This document shows positions 10,317 through 21,257 of a stretch of DNA of 64,000 nt, piece by piece. This DNA is from Symsagittifera roscoffensis (taxonomy: Eukaryota; Xenacoelomorpha; Acoela; Convolutidae): the NCBI RefSeq assembly GCF_963678635.1, contig NC_087067.1, positions 42,126,696 to 42,190,695 of the forward strand, given 5' to 3'. The translations under genes and the position numbers were made by a program. A model generated the notes under the pieces. The model had not been told where the DNA came from. It saw only the letters and a program-made list of their open reading frames with translations, and did not search any database. Position 1 is the first letter of the stretch, and each line of letters opens with the position of its first letter.

Positions 10317-12276
10317 AATATGTCCATCAACCTCCTGCTGGCCTTGTATCTGGTATACCCCAGGTACTTGCTCAATATGGGACTGGCGTACATATTCAGT
10401 AGGGGCGTGGGAACGCTCCGGATTAATGGGTATCTGACGCTGGTACTCTTGACGCATGGGGAACTGATGGCATTTCATCGGTTGATGAAGTATGGGGAAC
10501 CCCTGTTGGTATGAAAGGCTCACCCGAGTATGGAGACCTATCCGTACAAGGGTGCTGCCGGACTGAGGACATTGTTTGTGGAGTACCTGCTGAGGCAAAA
10601 TCGATACTTAACGGGCGAGGAAAGAAACCCCAAGACGAGAGAAGAATTGAGAGAGGCGCATGGGGACATACCCCTTCTAACTGACTTGTGTTTGGCCATG
10701 AGATCTGACCCAGTGGGGATGATCAGAGGCTTGGGGGAAGTGGTGACCTTCGTCTACGGGCCAGCAGTGACGTATGCATTCCCAGATCCACTCGTGGTGG
10801 CGTATCGACACTCGGTGGTGCATGTGAGCCTGATCAGCATTCTAGATGTGACGGCACTCAACTGGTGCAGACAAGAGGACTTGAGAGCGCAGATGAGTGA
10901 GACGGTCGGAAAAATCAAGGATCCCGAGCTAGTGGTGTGCAATTTCAGGGGACAACTGCAGTGCAGAATGGGAGGAAAACGTGACGGTCCCATCGAGGTC
11001 TATCCCGAGTTTTAGAACCTGAATCCAGTGACGAGGGACAAGAGGGAAGTCTTGAGGATCCCGGCGTGGACGAGGAGTTTCGAATTCACGACAAAGGAAT
11101 TGGAAACCATACTAGAGTGTGATGTCCTACCCGCTGCCGTACCCGAGTTCACGACGGTGAGAAAGATGATCCTGGGAATGAACAGCCCCCTGGTAGTGTA
11201 GTCCCTTCCCTACACGCGACAGCCACGGTAGAAAGACAACAGAGAGAATCCACGAATGGCTGGGATTCTTTGTTCATTGGATACTCGGCAGTGGTGTATT
11301 ACCACAAGTGTGAGATTAAGATAAATTCGTGGACTACACAAGCGAAGAAGATGCAACTCAATGCCCCCTAAATTTGAGGTCCGAGATGTCTTGAGAACAC
11401 TTGAGGAGGCTGGACTTGAGAACAAGCTGATAAGCATTCTAAATGTGACGGCACTCAACTGGTGCAGACAAGAGGACTTGAGAGCGCAGATGAGTGAGAC
11501 GGTGCTTTTCGGAAAAGTCAAGGATCCCGAGCTAGTGGTGTGCAATTTCAGGGGACAACTGCAGTGCAGAATGGGAGGAAAACGTGACGGTCCCATCGAG
11601 GTCTATCCCGAGTTTTAGAACCTGAATCCAGTGACGAGGGACAAGAGGGAAGTCTTGAGGATCCCGGCGTGGACGAGGAGTTTCGAATTCACGACAAAGG
11701 AATTGGAAACCATACTAGAGCGGGATGTCCTACCCGCTGCCGTACCCGAGTTCACGACGGTGAGAAAGATGATCCTGGGAATGAACAGCCCCCTGGTAGT
11801 CCCTTCCCTACACGCGACAGCCACGGTAGAAAGACAACAGAGAGAATCCACGAATGGCTGGGATTCTTTGTTCATTGGATACTCGGCAGTGGTGTATTTC
11901 CACAAGTGTGAGATTAAGATAAATTCGTGGACTACACAAGCGAAGAAGATGCAATTCAATGCCCCCTAAATTTGAGGTCCGAGATGTCTTGAGAACACTT
12001 GAGGAGGCTGGACTCGAGAACAAGCTGCCAATTTATGACGATGGAAGGATGATCGCGGAGGTGATTCGTGTGGCTATGAAGGACGATATGAAGTTTGGCA
12101 CGAGAAAGTACCGAGCGCCTTATGTTCTAGAGGAGTTGGAGTTGAGGCAAGAAGAGAAAAAAATGGATGCGGCAGGACCCTGTATGTATCCCTCACTGAG
12201 TAAAAGACAGCAGATCCGACGACACCTTCACCCCTGTCTGTGGGAACCCCAGGAGACAGAAGGAACCTTCCAGTGA
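10317..12276 (+). pseudogene. Unrecognised polyprotein region with internal duplication
   Basis: Successive frames (10,320-10,514; 10,530-11,015; 11,361-11,618; 11,631-11,969; 11,959-12,276) read as one degenerate coding region. It includes 'AYIFSRGVGTLRINGYL', 'VTYAFPDPLVVAYRH', 'LNWCRQEDLRAQMSETV' and 'EFTTKELETILERDVLPAAVP'. No family is recognised. A 597-bp tandem duplication spans its middle, and both copies share an in-frame TAG after 'EVYPEF' (11,013-11,015 and 11,616-11,618), so the stop predates the duplication. The upstream copy carries an additional 5-bp insertion containing TAG near 11,198. Confidence 0.5.
10830..12026 (+). repeat. 597-bp direct tandem duplication
   Basis: Unit 1 is 10,830-11,426 and unit 2 is 11,427 to about 12,026. 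They are nearly identical, differing by a 6-bp insertion near 11,503 in unit 2, a 5-bp insertion near 11,198 in unit 1 and a few substitutions. The repeat starts at CTGAT(C/A)AGCATTCT in both. Confidence 0.9.
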
Positions 12277-12974
12277 AGAACAGATTCACTGCCGCGCTAG
12301 AGAGGGACCAGCTGGAGTCAGGAGAGAGGGAGAGCATGGACGAAACCCTCAGCAAAGCTGGAGAGGAAATGGAGGTGGGGAATACGAGAGACGGAGGGGC
12401 AATGAACAGAGAGATTAGCCCCGACACCACACGTGAGCTACTACAAGAACTGAGTGGGGACGACTGGGTAAACACGGCCACCCCACCTTTGGGATCTCAC
12501 CGGAAGAATCTTGAGCTGTCACTAACGAGTGAACCATCCAACATGGGTATGGTGCTCCTGACCGATGAAGCAAGGGAGCAGAATATCTTTGAAGGCAACA
12601 AAGACATGTTCTTGAGCACGGTGGACGAGGAGGCGTGGCGAAGTTTTCTGGGTGAGTTTAACCAGAGGTTGGAAAACAAGGTTGAAGTAGATGACTTCAA
12701 GAAAGAACTGTGGAGCACGATAGTGAAGTTTGGGGAGCCAGTCCTGATCGGCACTGGACTGGACGAGATAGTGAGGAAAGGGCTGCTCGCAAAGATGATT
12801 GGCCTAAGGACGCAGAAGCAGGACACCGGAACCAACCCATGTAAAGATAAAAGAATAAGTGTCGAAGTGGATGATAAAAATAAGACTAGTAATATGATTC
12901 AAAATACTAATATTCTTAAGCCTAGAGAAGGGGGAGGCAAGAGTCGGAAAAGAGGGACCTGGACAAGGAAGTAG
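12240..12974 (+). CDS. Unrecognised hydrophilic ORF of giant element
   Basis: An open frame of 244 codons. The first codon is GTG, so the true start is uncertain. The protein is rich in Glu, Lys and Thr. Two helical stretches are visible: 'DEEAWRSFLGEFNQRLENKVE' region (about residues 132-152) and 'FKKELWSTIVKFGEPVLIGTG' (about 155-175). The C-terminus is basic ('GGGKSRKRGTWTRK'). The composition suggests a nucleic-acid-binding or gag-like tail but gives no family. It is in the same orientation as its neighbours and probably part of the same polyprotein. Confidence 0.35.
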   Translation: MGTPGDRRNLPVKNRFTAALERDQLESGERESMDETLSKAGEEMEVGNTRDGGAMNREISPDTTRELLQELSGDDWVNTATPPLGSHRKNLELSLTSEPSNMGMVLLTDEAREQNIFEGNKDMFLSTVDEEAWRSFLGEFNQRLENKVEVDDFKKELWSTIVKFGEPVLIGTGLDEIVRKGLLAKMIGLRTQKQDTGTNPCKDKRISVEVDDKNKTSNMIQNTNILKPREGGGKSRKRGTWTRK

Positions 12975-12984
12975 AGTCATTGAT

Positions 12985-13630
12985 GTGGTGACAACGCCCC
13001 CAAGTAAGGGAATAAGGTCTAGGAAAAGGAAACGGAAGACAGAGGAGTCGAGTCCTTCGGTGGATGCGGTTTCAGTGAAGAATCTAAAAGAGACAGCTCC
13101 CATGATTCTAGCGCGAGGGAAAACAGCGGCCTACAAGAGCAGCTCAGCACTCAGGAGGCTAGCCGAGATGCTGCGGGAAATGGAAGCCTCAACAACTCCG
13201 GGAACGGAGGATGACTTCAAACCACAGAAGACAAACGTGGAGAGGGGTTCGACTAGTGAACGGACGTGGGAAATGGACATTCGCAAGGAGTGGCTTTTGA
13301 CGCAACATCAGGCCAAAGGGAAGCAATTGTCGTCCGATCTTCTCAAGAAAAATGCGACGGGAAATACCGCTCGGCCTTGGTGGATAGCTCTGGAGACCAC
13401 GAAAAAACTGGAAAGTTGCCTGAAGGAGCTTGATCGCGGGTTACCCGCAAGCGGCGGCATTGGGCCACCCAGCAGAAGGCCGAAGTTAACAGGCTAGCGT
13501 TGAGAAACCAGTTGGGGCGAGAAACCAAAAAGAAGAGATCTCAAGGCAGTCCCTAGAGAGCCATGAGAAACTTGATGAAATACGACGGTTCTACAAGAAG
13601 AAAATCGAGGCGCGGCATGACGTACATCGT
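12985..13630 (+). CDS. Unrecognised basic/coiled-coil ORF with NLS-like cluster
   Basis: Frame 12,985-13,497 (170 codons, GTG first codon) contains the basic cluster 'RSRKRKRK' near residues 11-18, resembling a nuclear localisation signal, followed by a Ser/Thr-rich and then helical region. A charged segment continues in another frame after 13,497 ('RNQLGRETKKKRSQGS'), suggesting a frameshift. No domain is recognised. It could be a nuclear or chromatin-associated accessory protein of the element, but this is inference. Confidence 0.35.
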
Positions 13631-14711
13631 AACTTGGCCCGAGCAGAAGAATATGCGAAACCCACAAAGAGTGGAGAACACCAATATGTGTCTGGAGTGA
13701 TGGGAATAGCTTACAACCCTTTCTTGGATGCGGAGGCCGGAAACGCTCACATGATTTTTGAGGTGGCGGAATTGTTGAATTTATGGACGGAGAAAATCAT
13801 TGACACCGATCCGACGGAAAGGGAAGGGCCAAGCCTAGGACTGTTACTTGAGAAGATGCCAGATGTGATCAGCGTGCCGCGCTCGAACAAGGGGGTGGAA
13901 CTAAAGATGGGAAATAGAAACGACATGTTGGTCACGTATTTGGGGACCGTTTGGAAGTTGCTGAGACCCTCTCGTTGCCCTCATCCACACGCGAAAGGAA
14001 TCGGAAGAAACAATGAGCAAGCTAGAAAAGCTAGTAAAGAAGATGGAACCGAGTAGTTGTCTGGACTTCGTGTGTGGAGGTGGAGAGCATTCCTGTGATG
14101 GACGATCCTGCGTCAGAATACAATCTTTTCAGAAGGAGGAACTAGCCACGTGGTTTGGTGACATCACGGAGATGGAAAAAAGTGACGTGCAGATAGCGGC
14201 TGAATGCTATGCGAGCACTACTGTGAAAATAGCGACGGCCATGGGATTCTTCTTGAGGATGTGCAGCTTGCAATCACTGGAGATGCTAGAATCCGAGCAC
14301 CAATTGGTGACGGCGTCGAGCGTGGAATCATGGCCTGGAGTGTTGCAAATGGTCCAAAAACACATCAGAGGGTGCAAGATTGGCCGTGAGGTGGAGATGG
14401 GGTTTCCCGCAAGGGAAGCCTACAGTTTGTTGACGAATGCGACATCTCTGGTCGGATCGGTAATGGCCAATCTGTGTGGAAGCCACTACCCATTACATAT
14501 GGCGATGGTTGAAGCATCCAGTCAGAGGGTGTTAATTGTCAAAGGCTTCTCGATACCCATGTGTTTACGCCTGGCTCGATTGTCGCATCACTCACACAGA
14601 CTGTTGAGGAAGATCCTGGGAGCTGTGCCAGAGGATCAAAGAGAGAACTCGAGTGAGGTCTGGGGGGAGGAACTCTTGAGCTTAGAAAGCGAAAACACGA
14701 GTGATTTCTAG
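13631..14711 (+). CDS. Two overlapping ORFs; the second has a Cys-rich motif
   Basis: ORF 13,634-14,056 (140 codons) and ORF 14,013-14,711 (232 codons) overlap by 44 bases in different frames, most simply one frame broken by a frameshift near 14,000-14,050. The second begins 'MSKLEKLVKKMEPSSCLDFVC' and has a short cysteine cluster (C-x4-C-x6-C-x4-C, residues 16-34), which might bind zinc. The rest is helical, with 'EAYSLLTNATSLVGSVMANLCG'-like hydrophobic segments. No family is recognised. Confidence 0.35.
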
Positions 14712-14735
14712 AGACAGAACACGACCAGGAAAGCA

Positions 14736-15540
14736 ATGAAGAGTGCCCCAGCTATGGAAGAAATTGACTTAACACATGAGAAGATGATGGAGTTTGAACC
14801 TCTGTTGGAAACTTCGGGAGAACGCAACCTCCGGAGTATCAACCTGACACATGGGGAATGCTCATGCCACTGCCTGGCACAGTCAGTGTGGTATCCGGAA
14901 CATTCGAACCTCTGCTTGATATGGGACGATAAGGAAGTCGGTCAGTCGGGTAACCCGACCATCAGCAGAAGGTCACTCTTTTCGTGGTGAGCTCGACTCG
15001 ATGCTGGCGTTGCGATGGATCGAGGAAAACGTGACGAAATATCGAGAGTCGATGGCACCAACAGCGGAATCAATACATGCCATTGATTATAACCGGAGGC
15101 TTGAGTTGTTTGAGACTGCGTGCATACTGTTCTCTATACCTATGGAGATGAGGCACGTGTGGAGTCGCATAAGATTCTTCCCATGGTTATTGTCTTGGTC
15201 ATACACGGTAACGAAGGATCACATGAAGAAACATTAGAAGGAGTATCGACAGTTCCTGGCCGAGATAGGAACGGAAGCTTTCAACAGACCCTTGTTGACC
15301 ATCACAATGGGATAACCACGGGTTGGAAAAGATGAAGAGTTGGTAGAGTGTCTCGAGATAACACCAAAGCGAGGGACTCGATATTAGAGGAGGACTTGGC
15401 GAAAAACGTGAGCCTGAGTCTGCACAATTCCTTTTGCAGGAATAGGGAATCTAAAGTGAAGGGTCTGCCGAATCAGGCGAAAAGACTACGAGAGCAAAAG
15501 GAGTGGATGCGGGCCTACGAACAGCTGAAGGCATGGTAAG
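14736..15540 (+). pseudogene. C-terminal ORF of giant element, broken copy
   Basis: Frames 14,736-14,990 and 15,001-15,540 encode the last protein segment before the polypurine tract. A TAG at 15,235-15,237 interrupts 'DHMKKH', where the copy at 38,884-39,429 has CAG and stays open for 181 codons. Further frame changes follow at about 15,305-15,340. The segment is rich in Arg and Trp ('MLALRWIEENVTKYRE', 'WSRIRFFPWL'). No known domain is recognised. Confidence 0.5.
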
Positions 15541-15701
15541 AGATCGTAATCAGTTCCGATGACGAAGAAGAGCTGACAAGGCAGATTAAAATGTCGGATA
15601 TGTCAGGATCCAGTACCTCGAAGACAAGGGGCACGAACTGAAGAGGTTGTTCAGGGATTGGTTCTTGAGTCGTGAGTGGGGGAAAGAAAAAAGGGCTCGA
15701 G
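15541..15701 (+). promoter_or_regulatory. Post-coding segment with polypurine tract
   Basis: After the last ORF a purine-only run, GAGTGGGGGAAAGAAAAAAGGG, occupies 15,674-15,695, six bases before a TG that could start the 3' LTR. Polypurine tracts prime plus-strand synthesis in LTR retroelements. The same tract is conserved at 39,564-39,585 in the second copy. Confidence 0.65.
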
Positions 15702-17640
15702 TGTGAACTCAGATGAAATCTGAGGCACGGAAAAGAAATTTTAATAATAAAAATTTTGTTACTAGTTTTTTATATTTTTTATAAGTCAAAATGCTGCATG
15801 ACAACTTTCTGATTGGGTAAAACAAAAGAAAATTTAATCTTTTGCATACAAAGCGGAAATTCAGGGTGCAGGTGTATGCAGATTTTGATTGCTGTTTAGC
15901 GATAATTTGACAATTATTTTGCATGGTTGTGAATTTTGGGGTAATGATAAAGTTAAATCTGCTGCAAACTTCTGTAAACGACACTTGGCACTGTATCTTG
16001 AGACGCACTCAACATTCTCCGGGATCACTGACAGACGACGACACGCGATGAAGAGATCGATGTTGAGTCCGGGGAGTATGTGCCAGTGGGTTATATTTGG
16101 AAGTTTGACCTTGAGAAATCGTTTAGTCTTGAGTTTTGGGTGAAATGCAATTTTTCAAAAATTCGAATTGAGCGTGGCATGCTCAAGTTTCTCGCAACAA
16201 TTGAAAATATCAGAAGATTCGGAAAAACCAGAAACATAAGATCAGAACACTCGAACTAAAATCGCTGGAAAGTAGTCAAAAAATAGCAGCGGGAATTTGC
16301 TATTCGCAATTTCCAACACATAATTCGAACGCGAGTAGAACTGTCTTATTCGTGGCAGGAGACAAAAAGTAATCGCAAGTGAAGGGAGAGTAAATTCGAG
16401 TGGACCAGAGTGAACCTTCGGTGGAAAAGTGGACAACCAAAGTTGCCCAATGGTCCAGACCTAAAACTTATTTCTTGAGCTAAAACTTATTCATTACAAA
16501 CTACTCGAGTTAAACTTAATTACCCAATCAATCTAGGGTTGCTTTATAGTTTAGGTACTCAATTCTAGAGGTCGTGTCGGTATGTGAGTAGCTAATTTGA
16601 TTTTCTTGAGTGTGTTTTATTTTGTTTTGTTGAGCTAGGGAGAGTTTTTAGGTTGATTCATCTGAAATGGATCAAAGGTCCACTGTCTAATGAAAAGTAA
16701 CTATTTTTAAGGTTCCGACCCTATTTTTAACGGCGTTCGTGTACTTTAGGTATTCTGAGATCTAAGTATTGGGGCGTTCTTGTTTTTTAGAGTGGGGGGG
16801 GTTTGTTAGTGGCCTTTAAGCTGTAACGCGGGTTTTAGTCTCATGTCGTAAGTGAACCGAATTGGCTTCGACCGCTTGAGGTAGAAAAACACAAGAGATA
16901 GTGTCACTGACTCTTGATCCATGATTATAGGGCTTACTTTTCTTTAACCTCATATGTGACTTAAGTAGGCGACTGTTGACTGTTATAAGGGTAGGTCAGG
17001 TCAATGCAGTCGGTTGATGGTAGAATTTTGTTAAAATTGTCCTTAAATTTAAGCTTTTCATGGAACAAGAACCTGAAATTGCGTTTAATTTGGTCCATTA
17101 GTGAACACGGAAGCCTTGTTGCTTCAAAACTGTAGTAGAATTTTGTTAAAATGGTTGTTGAAGGTTTCCTCCAAATGCAATGGTTGAAGAAACTGAAAAC
17201 AAACAAACTAACGCTTTTGAAGCAAGTTTGATTACATTTCAGCAATAAACTTTTGTTTGATTCTTTCCTAAAGTAGAGTTCCTTTTGTAAGCATGCAAGT
17301 GAAAGACCAGTTTCGATCACTGGAAAACAAAGAAAAAAGAATGTTTATGGCTCAATTTTCAAAATTTTTGAAGTTTTTGACCTCTAAAGGGCGAGATTTT
17401 TTAGAACTGTGACTGACACTGAGAAATTCTGAAAAACCAAATAAACAACTACAGCACTGATTATGCAACAAGAGCCTACAGTTCGTCAAAAATAGCTTAA
17501 ATAACACGTTGTTGAAAACTTAGCAATCCATAAAATATATTGTTTTTTAAAATTGTCCGAAGAATAAAAAAAGTCAGGTTTTTAGAATTGTCCAAAGGAT
17601 TATGATTTAGCCTAATTGTTAGGATAAACTTATTAAGTAC
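15702..17640 (+). mobile_element. Candidate 3' LTR (copy 1)
   Basis: About 1.9 kb with no convincing coding potential starts with TGTGAACTC right after the polypurine tract and matches 39,592 to about 41,570 almost throughout. Position, the preceding tract and the lack of ORFs favour an LTR. The 3' limit is not defined, and a matching 5' LTR is not in the window, so part of this could instead be 5' untranslated sequence of the following non-LTR element. Confidence 0.45.
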
Positions 17641-18106
17641 TGTGTTTTCATATCATATGCGTGCTTGGCTTTCCTCTTCTGGTTATCTTATTAAATCTCG
17701 CAGACCCAGCCGTAGGCGAGTGAAGTTTCCCTGGCGTGACTAGACGCAAGAAGGAGTGAGCTGGTGAATCGAACTCCAAATCGACGTCAGGTTGTACCAC
17801 TCCTTTCTTTCTTTTTTTTTTCATCGCCTTTGCCTCAGCAATTCTAAACCCTAAGTGAAATTATTCATAAATCACCCCAAAGAGCTTCCTGTCTCGCCCC
17901 AGTTGTCGGTGTTTCAGGTTGATGCCGCGATTCCAGGCAAGACGCATCCTTGAGTTCTCACAGAAACTAGTTATCGGGACTTCAAGGACCAAATATATCA
18001 AACTAGCTCTAGTAAACATTCACTCCTACCGCGGCGCAACGCTTCATGATCTGTTTGAAATAGTTATACAATACAGAACAAAGCGCCTAAATACAGTAAC
18101 AATAGT
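17641..18106 (+). pseudogene. 5' part of non-LTR retrotransposon copy 1: basic leader and SGNH-like N-terminus
   Basis: A short frame from ATG near 17,657 gives 28 residues with a basic core 'SRRPSRRRVKFPWRD', conserved in copy 2 (about 41,578-41,664). The frame at 17,919 encodes 'LVIGTSRTKYIKLAL', an SGNH block I-like motif, then 'YRGATLHDLFE' (block II Gly) and 'LNTVTIV', the strand before block III. Copy 2 continues this with 'VAGYNDNR'. Copy 1 is cut at 18,106 and resumes about 18.6 kb downstream at 36,758. The protein would be an ORF1-type esterase, as in several LINE lineages. Confidence 0.5.
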
Positions 18107-18743
18107 AGTAGATGTTGGAGCTGAAGTGGGGAGGGGGAACCTGAAGACCCACATGTATTAAGATAGGGAATAGAGCATCCGGTCTTCAAGCTATGTATTA
18201 AGATTGGGTATAGAGTCTAGAATGTATTAAGATAGGGAATACCGATGGTAAAGTTTCAGTGTGATGGTAAGAGAAAGAAAAACGAAAGTTTTTTGGTTTT
18301 TGTGCAAAAATGTCTAATATTTTCGCGAAAATCTCGGCGCGCGTTACCTAATTGGGAACAATTAATTGTTAATTACGTGTTGATTGTAGAATGAAGATTA
18401 TATATTTAGTTTTTGGTGGATGGTAAGTCAATGGTAAGAGTTTTTGTGCAAAAACTTGGAATTTTTATCAAAAAAATTGAAAAAGTTTTCAAAAAATCTC
18501 AAAACACGATAAGATTAGCTAATATTCGACGTAATTTATTAGATAATCTTATTTCAATCTACTTGAAAAAATGCTGAAAACTACTGAAGTTCAACAAAAT
18601 TCAAATTTTTTTAAAAAAAATTGAAAAAAATTCAAGTATTTGGAAAAAATTTGCAAAAATTTCAAGTATTTGGAAAAAACTGCAAAAATTTCATGTATTT
18701 GGAAAAAAATGCAGAAATCTCATAATTTTGGCTAATGTATTGT
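18107..18743. other. AT-rich segment outside the inverted arms, with short repeats
   Basis: No gene is seen. It contains three copies of a TATTAAGATAGGGAATA-like motif (from 18,153, 18,193 and 18,222) and three tandem units of about 30 bp (18,632-18,661, 18,662-18,690, 18,691-18,719) sharing TTGGAAAAAA. It has two TTTTTGTGCAAAAA words (near 18,297 and 18,440) like those in the element centre. It lies between the interrupted non-LTR copy and the left arm, and the right side has no counterpart. Confidence 0.6.
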
Positions 18744-19591
18744 TGCTTTTGATCTAATTTTAAACATACTTTTACGTATAGATTTTAAAAATAAGCTAAG
18801 ACTGTATTTTAATTGGTATTATGTTGAGACAATGATACAAAATTTTGAATAAAAAAAGTGACTTTTTCCACAATTTTTTCTGAAAATTTTGAAATACAAT
18901 GAAGTTTACCTTAATTTGAGCAAAATATTTGGTTATACAATGCTCTAAACACCGAAAAAAGGGTTAAAAGTAGCAGAATAAATATTGAAACTTCCGGAAA
19001 ACAGTGAAATTAGTCGTAATTTTTGAGAAGGTAAAATAAAAATTAATCAAATTTTCATGAAATTTTCCATTTCGAACCTTTTAATTTGGTTTTTAACTGT
19101 TTTTTTTTGTCCAGTTCAGGGATTATTTTTAGGAATCTCAATTCAAATGAACATTAAGGGCAATATTTTATGATATTTCTAAATCAAACTCCATAATTCA
19201 ACTCCTCCACATTTTGTTCTCATTGAATTACCCAAATTTGTACAAAAATTACAACTTGTGAGAAATTTTTCATGTTAAAAATTAGAAATTTCAGATTATT
19301 GATCAAAAATGAACAGTTTATTGCTAAAATTGTTTAAAATGGGATAATTGTTTCTTAAAGTTTATTCGATATTGGCTCAAATTCAACAAAAACTTCTCCA
19401 TAACTGATGATTATCTCTCGGTTGCTTCTGCAACATAACTTTCATGATTTTCCGTAGAGTTTTTTCCATGTTTTAAGGTTATTCTTGCTTTCTGTTTTCG
19501 CTATTGAACACACTTTACTAGAAAATTTAGTCAAAACTGGAGAATTTAGGAGAAAAATAGTATCAATTGAACAAACAATTTGCTGGCAGAG

Positions 19592-19817
19592 ATGAAATTA
19601 GAACTGATACCGTATGATTATTGCAATAAAAATTGTAAATATCTTCCTCAAGGTTCCCTTGTTCAGTTGCTACCATAAACTATTTAAGCAAAATACAACT
19701 TTTGGGATCAATGACTATCATTTTTCCTGCAAAATTTTTATTAACAAAAGTTTTTTATTCTTAATTTTTGACGGAAATTTTCTCAAAAATATCCAAGTGA
19801 GAAAGAACTGGTGCTAG
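19592..19817 (+). CDS. Small conserved overlapping ORFs (28 and 67 codons), function unknown
   Basis: An ATG at 19,592 opens 28 codons ('MKLELIPYDYCNKNCKYLPQ...') to TAA at 19,676-19,678. An overlapping frame from ATG 19,614 stays open for 67 codons to 19,817. Both frames remain open in all copies: here, at 22,691-22,916, at 25,790-26,015 and in reverse at 35,672-35,897 in the right arm, despite substitutions. In the 28-codon frame several right-arm changes are synonymous. They could be the first exon of a spliced gene or chance frames. Confidence 0.3.
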
Positions 19818-21257
19818 TTAAAGCATTTAAAAATATATGTACAAAAGGAGAATATAAAGGTGTATTTTTACGATCTAAGAACAATTTAGGAGCAGCTCTA
19901 TTAGTTATAATCTGAAAATCTCCGGAAATACGCAAGGGAACCTAGTTCCTAACCTCTAAAATATAAAAAATTCTGAAAAAGCGAGTCTCAAAAAATTGAT
20001 TTAGCAAAGAAAATCAAGGTGCCAACTAGAAAAATTGTATAGTTTTACGATTTTTACTAAGAAAAAACTCTATATAGTTAAAGTGTACTAATGTATTGTA
20101 TATAGTGTTGTATATTGTATGTAGTATTGTGTATGTATGTAGTTTTGTGTATTGTATATAGCAAGGAAATGTAGATCTTGAAAGCAAGTTTTTGATTTAT
20201 GCTTTATGTATCTTCTTCCAAAAGATGTCGGATTGAGTTTACTTTACAAAAATTATCCTCAAAACATTTGATCTTTCATATAAAGTATCTAATATATCAA
20301 ATGATAACAATTTTTTCTAATGAATTACGCATAAATATAAGACTTTGAGAAGTTTTATGTCGGATTTTTTCCCAAAATATACCTTATAAGCTAAATTTTA
20401 GTAAAATTATCTCAAAACTCCTAAGGAATAAATTGAGTTCTATCTTTTTTTTAGCATTTTTTCAGTTTCTGCTTCATCTACTATCTACCAAATGAATCCA
20501 ATTTGAGCAAATTTTTACTTGAAAATTGAATTTTAGATGGAAAAATGTATCGTTTCAACGAACGTTCAATAATCCGAAGATAAATTAAAAACCATAAATC
20601 CTTTACTAAACGCCTTTAAAGGATTTTCTCAACCTCATAACTGTATAATGCTGTTTTAATTCTGAATTTCTATTTTAGACTAAATTTTTAGTTGGAATGA
20701 TGTATATCATTATCTTGAAACTTTCAAAGTTTAGCAAAAAAATACATTTTTTCCAGGTCATTTATCAATTTATTTTCTGAAATCATCAAAAAAAGCAATA
20801 GAAAAACATAATTATTAAAAATTCAAACCACATTATCTGCTTAAGAAGTTTTCTTCTCCATGAACACTTTTACAAGCACTAAACAAGGAAAACTTTAAAA
20901 AAGTAACTACAAAAAATCTTTCAATTAGTTGATGTTTTCCAAATATCCAAGTTTTACAATTTTTAGGCGAATACTTAAATGCTCATTAGCATATATTATG
21001 CACTTTACTACAAATGTATCACAACAAAGTCTCCGCAAGCTTGCAACCAAGGGAGTTTTTACTGTTGATTAAAGGATCTCGGATCGAGTTCCATGGAAAG
21101 TTTCACGACAATCTGAACTCGATTTTTGCTGATTTTAACATCAATCAAAATTTTTGAATAAAAAAATAAATGACAGTTCAGGTAATGAAATGAAAACAAT
21201 GTATGATTTCTGACTAGATTTGTTACAATTGCTTAGACTTTTCAGATTCAGTAAAAA
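19818..21257. other. AT-rich arm sequence without recognised gene
   Basis: There is no ORF longer than chance. A TGTA/TATA-rich microsatellite lies at about 20,090-20,161, and the breakpoint of the third tandem unit falls in its equivalent at 26,310. The same content recurs at 22,917-24,356 and, in reverse, at 34,165-35,671. Confidence 0.6.

Larger units (their letters stand above)
240..17640 (+). mobile_element. Giant degenerate Ty3/gypsy-like LTR retroelement with macro and SGNH-like modules
   Basis: All recognisable parts are on the + strand in Ty3/gypsy pol order: retropepsin (DTG at 609-617), RT (YVDD at 2058-2069), RNase H remnant, integrase (CLSC at 4080-4091, core, C-terminal domain). 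Coding-like sequence then continues for about 10 kb with a macro-like domain, a coiled coil, two SGNH-like domains and unrecognised ORFs, up to a polypurine tract at 15,673-15,695. Most reading frames carry stops or frameshifts, so this copy is dead. The 5' LTR is not identified and may lie outside the window. The long downstream region could belong to the same element or to a neighbour of the same orientation; similar composition and gapless continuity favour one element. Confidence 0.7.
14976..18106 (+). repeat. 3.1-kb segment duplicated at 38,858-42,025
   Basis: The segment covers the C-terminal ORF of the giant element, the polypurine tract, the candidate LTR and the 5' part of a non-LTR element. 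It matches 38,858-42,025 with small indels. Similarity starts at CTCTTTT...GTGGTGAGC in both copies and ends here at AATAGT (18,106), where copy 1 is interrupted. Confidence 0.85.

Noticed and set aside
1500-15000. Reassigned stop codons as an explanation for the many in-frame TAG, TAA and TGA codons in the giant element
   Set aside because: Frameshifts and deletions accompany the stops, the 15,235 TAG is CAG in the second copy, and the host genes snf and MAEA end with normal TAA stops.
17020-17320. 119-codon - strand ORF in the candidate LTR (and 40,704-40,979 in copy 2)
   Set aside because: It is not conserved as a frame between the two copies, shows no domain and is AT-rich; judged a chance frame.
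20085-20165. TGTA-rich stretch as telomere-like repeat
   Set aside because: Irregular TGTA/TATA words without a fixed 6- or 7-bp telomeric unit; called a microsatellite.
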